The translations under genes were made by a program, and so were the position numbers. A stretch of 64,000 bases of DNA from Halolactibacillus miurensis (lineage in GTDB: Bacteria; Bacillota; Bacilli; Bacillales; Amphibacillaceae): the NCBI RefSeq assembly GCF_900116255.1, contig NZ_FPAI01000006.1:62001-126000 (forward strand). The letters run 5' to 3'. The first letter of the stretch is position 1. The number at the start of each line of letters is the position of its first letter. Below the pieces are notes generated by a model. That model had not been told where the DNA came from. It did not search any database and was given only the letters and a program-made list of their open reading frames with translations. Shown here piece after piece: positions 63,330-64,000 of the stretch.

Positions 63330-64000
63330 TTAACTATGCGCTGACTTCATCGATACTTCCACCATACCTCTCACACTGTTAGTCAGATATACTTTTTCCG
63401 ACTCTTTTAAATCTCTTAAAGTTAAGACTTTTTCAGTCACTTCCCCTTTATCAAGGAGCGTTTCACGATAAATCCCGGGTAGACACCCTGAGGACACCGG
63501 TGGGGTGTATAAGACACCATTTATTTGAAGAATCACGTTCCCAATCGTAAACTCGGTTAACTCGTTGTCTTCGTTATATAATAACGTTGAAAAGTTGGTC
63601 GGCCCGCTTACTTCACACGCTTGATAATGCTTACGGTTTGTTGTTTTATAACGACTGAATAGATGATTTTTAGCGATGGGTTGTTTCGCTAAATAACAGA
63701 TGACCGGTGTTGTCAATTCTTTTATTTTAAGCACATCAACGGATAAATGACCGGTCTTATCAACGAGCCATCTTACCTTATATTGTCCCGTTGGATAGTT
63801 GATTTGAAGTTGATGTTTCGCCTGTTTGATTTGTTGTAAATCAAGCGGATAACCGAACACCTCTGACGCTCGTGTTAAGCGATTCATATGTTGACTAAAC
63901 CGCTGCAGGACACCGTCCTTTAAACAAAAGGACTCTAAGAGGGAAAAATCGTGCGTGTCAATATCCAATACTTTCGCCTTCGTGTGAACTTCATCGTATT
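63330..64000 (-). CDS. Aminotransferase class IV / PabC half of a probable PabB-PabC fusion, partial
   Basis: The class-IV PLP fold of aminodeoxychorismate lyase: FSLLESFCLKDGVLQRFSQH, the PLP Lys in RYKTTNRKHY, and LTEFTIGNVILQINGVLYTPP with SGCLPGIYRETLL. No stop or clear start interrupts the frame before the right edge (residues reading YDEVHTKAKVL precede the first TTG), so the gene continues. In Firmicutes the same C-terminus is fused to aminodeoxychorismate synthase PabB, making 4-aminobenzoate for folate. Fusion is inferred from the open frame and linker style. Confidence 0.8.
   Translation of the reverse strand, partial: YDEVHTKAKVLDIDTHDFSLLESFCLKDGVLQRFSQHMNRLTRASEVFGYPLDLQQIKQAKHQLQINYPTGQYKVRWLVDKTGHLSVDVLKIKELTTPVICYLAKQPIAKNHLFSRYKTTNRKHYQACEVSGPTNFSTLLYNEDNELTEFTIGNVILQINGVLYTPPVSSGCLPGIYRETLLDKGEVTEKVLTLRDLKESEKVYLTNSVRGMVEVSMKSAHS

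Overview
The window reads as chromosome from a low-GC member of the Bacillaceae (Firmicutes). Shine-Dalgarno sites are strong, GTG and TTG starts are common, and gene order follows two separate parts of the Bacillus subtilis map. A glycine-betaine importer with GbsR-type regulators and two Na+/H+ antiporters suggest a salt- or alkali-tolerant organism. cheX, cheW and cheY suggest motility, and comK suggests at least ancestral competence. No rRNA, tRNA, CRISPR array, intact insertion sequence or prophage was recognised.

Regions: (1) 1-5.3 kb: 5' end of a universal-stress gene, a Gfo/Idh/MocA oxidoreductase, a HesB-like protein, a cheX-cheW-cheY operon and a YuiF-type antiporter behind an operator-like palindrome. 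(2) 5.3-9.2 kb: a Fur-box-controlled ferric-siderophore ABC importer (yclNOPQ type). (3) 9.2-20.9 kb: addB-addA, signal peptidase, a TVP38 protein, a YhjD-like protein, a CPA1 antiporter and comK. (4) 21-36 kb: lplJ, yhfI, a class A PBP, a LiaF-like protein, an M20 amidohydrolase, an orphan secreted protein, ecsBA, hit, trpP, yhaH, the opuA operon and gbsR. (5) 37-46.8 kb: prsA, yhaM, a second gbsR, yhaO-yhaN and a NatAB-type exporter (yhaQP). Regions 3-5 are a shuffled, condensed form of the B. subtilis yha/yhf/yhj segment. (6) 46.8-64 kb: crh-whiA-yvcK-rapZ-yvcI, then an accessory island (NCS2 permease, second permease, cyanuric-acid-amidohydrolase/barbiturase-family enzyme, candidate small RNA), then trxB, yvcD, a divergent GlpD-like flavoprotein, yvoF-ppaX-yvoD-lgt-hprK and the PabC half of a probable PabB-PabC fusion. 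This matches the B. subtilis hprK...crh region, with the his operon absent.

Working links: HprK and Crh, and a cre-like site before the cyanurate-family gene, connect that island to catabolite control. EcsAB, SipV-like, PrsA, Lgt and the PBP serve secretion and the cell envelope. OpuA, the GbsR proteins and the antiporters serve osmotic and ion balance. AddAB and YhaNO serve DNA repair.

The best candidates for something new are the cyclic-amide hydrolase/permease island with its adjacent untranslated structured RNA, the orphan 440-residue secreted protein, the AddB with a broken Walker A motif, and the repeat array and palindromes between opuAA and gbsR. All calls come from reading the sequence and remembered family features. 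No database search was run.
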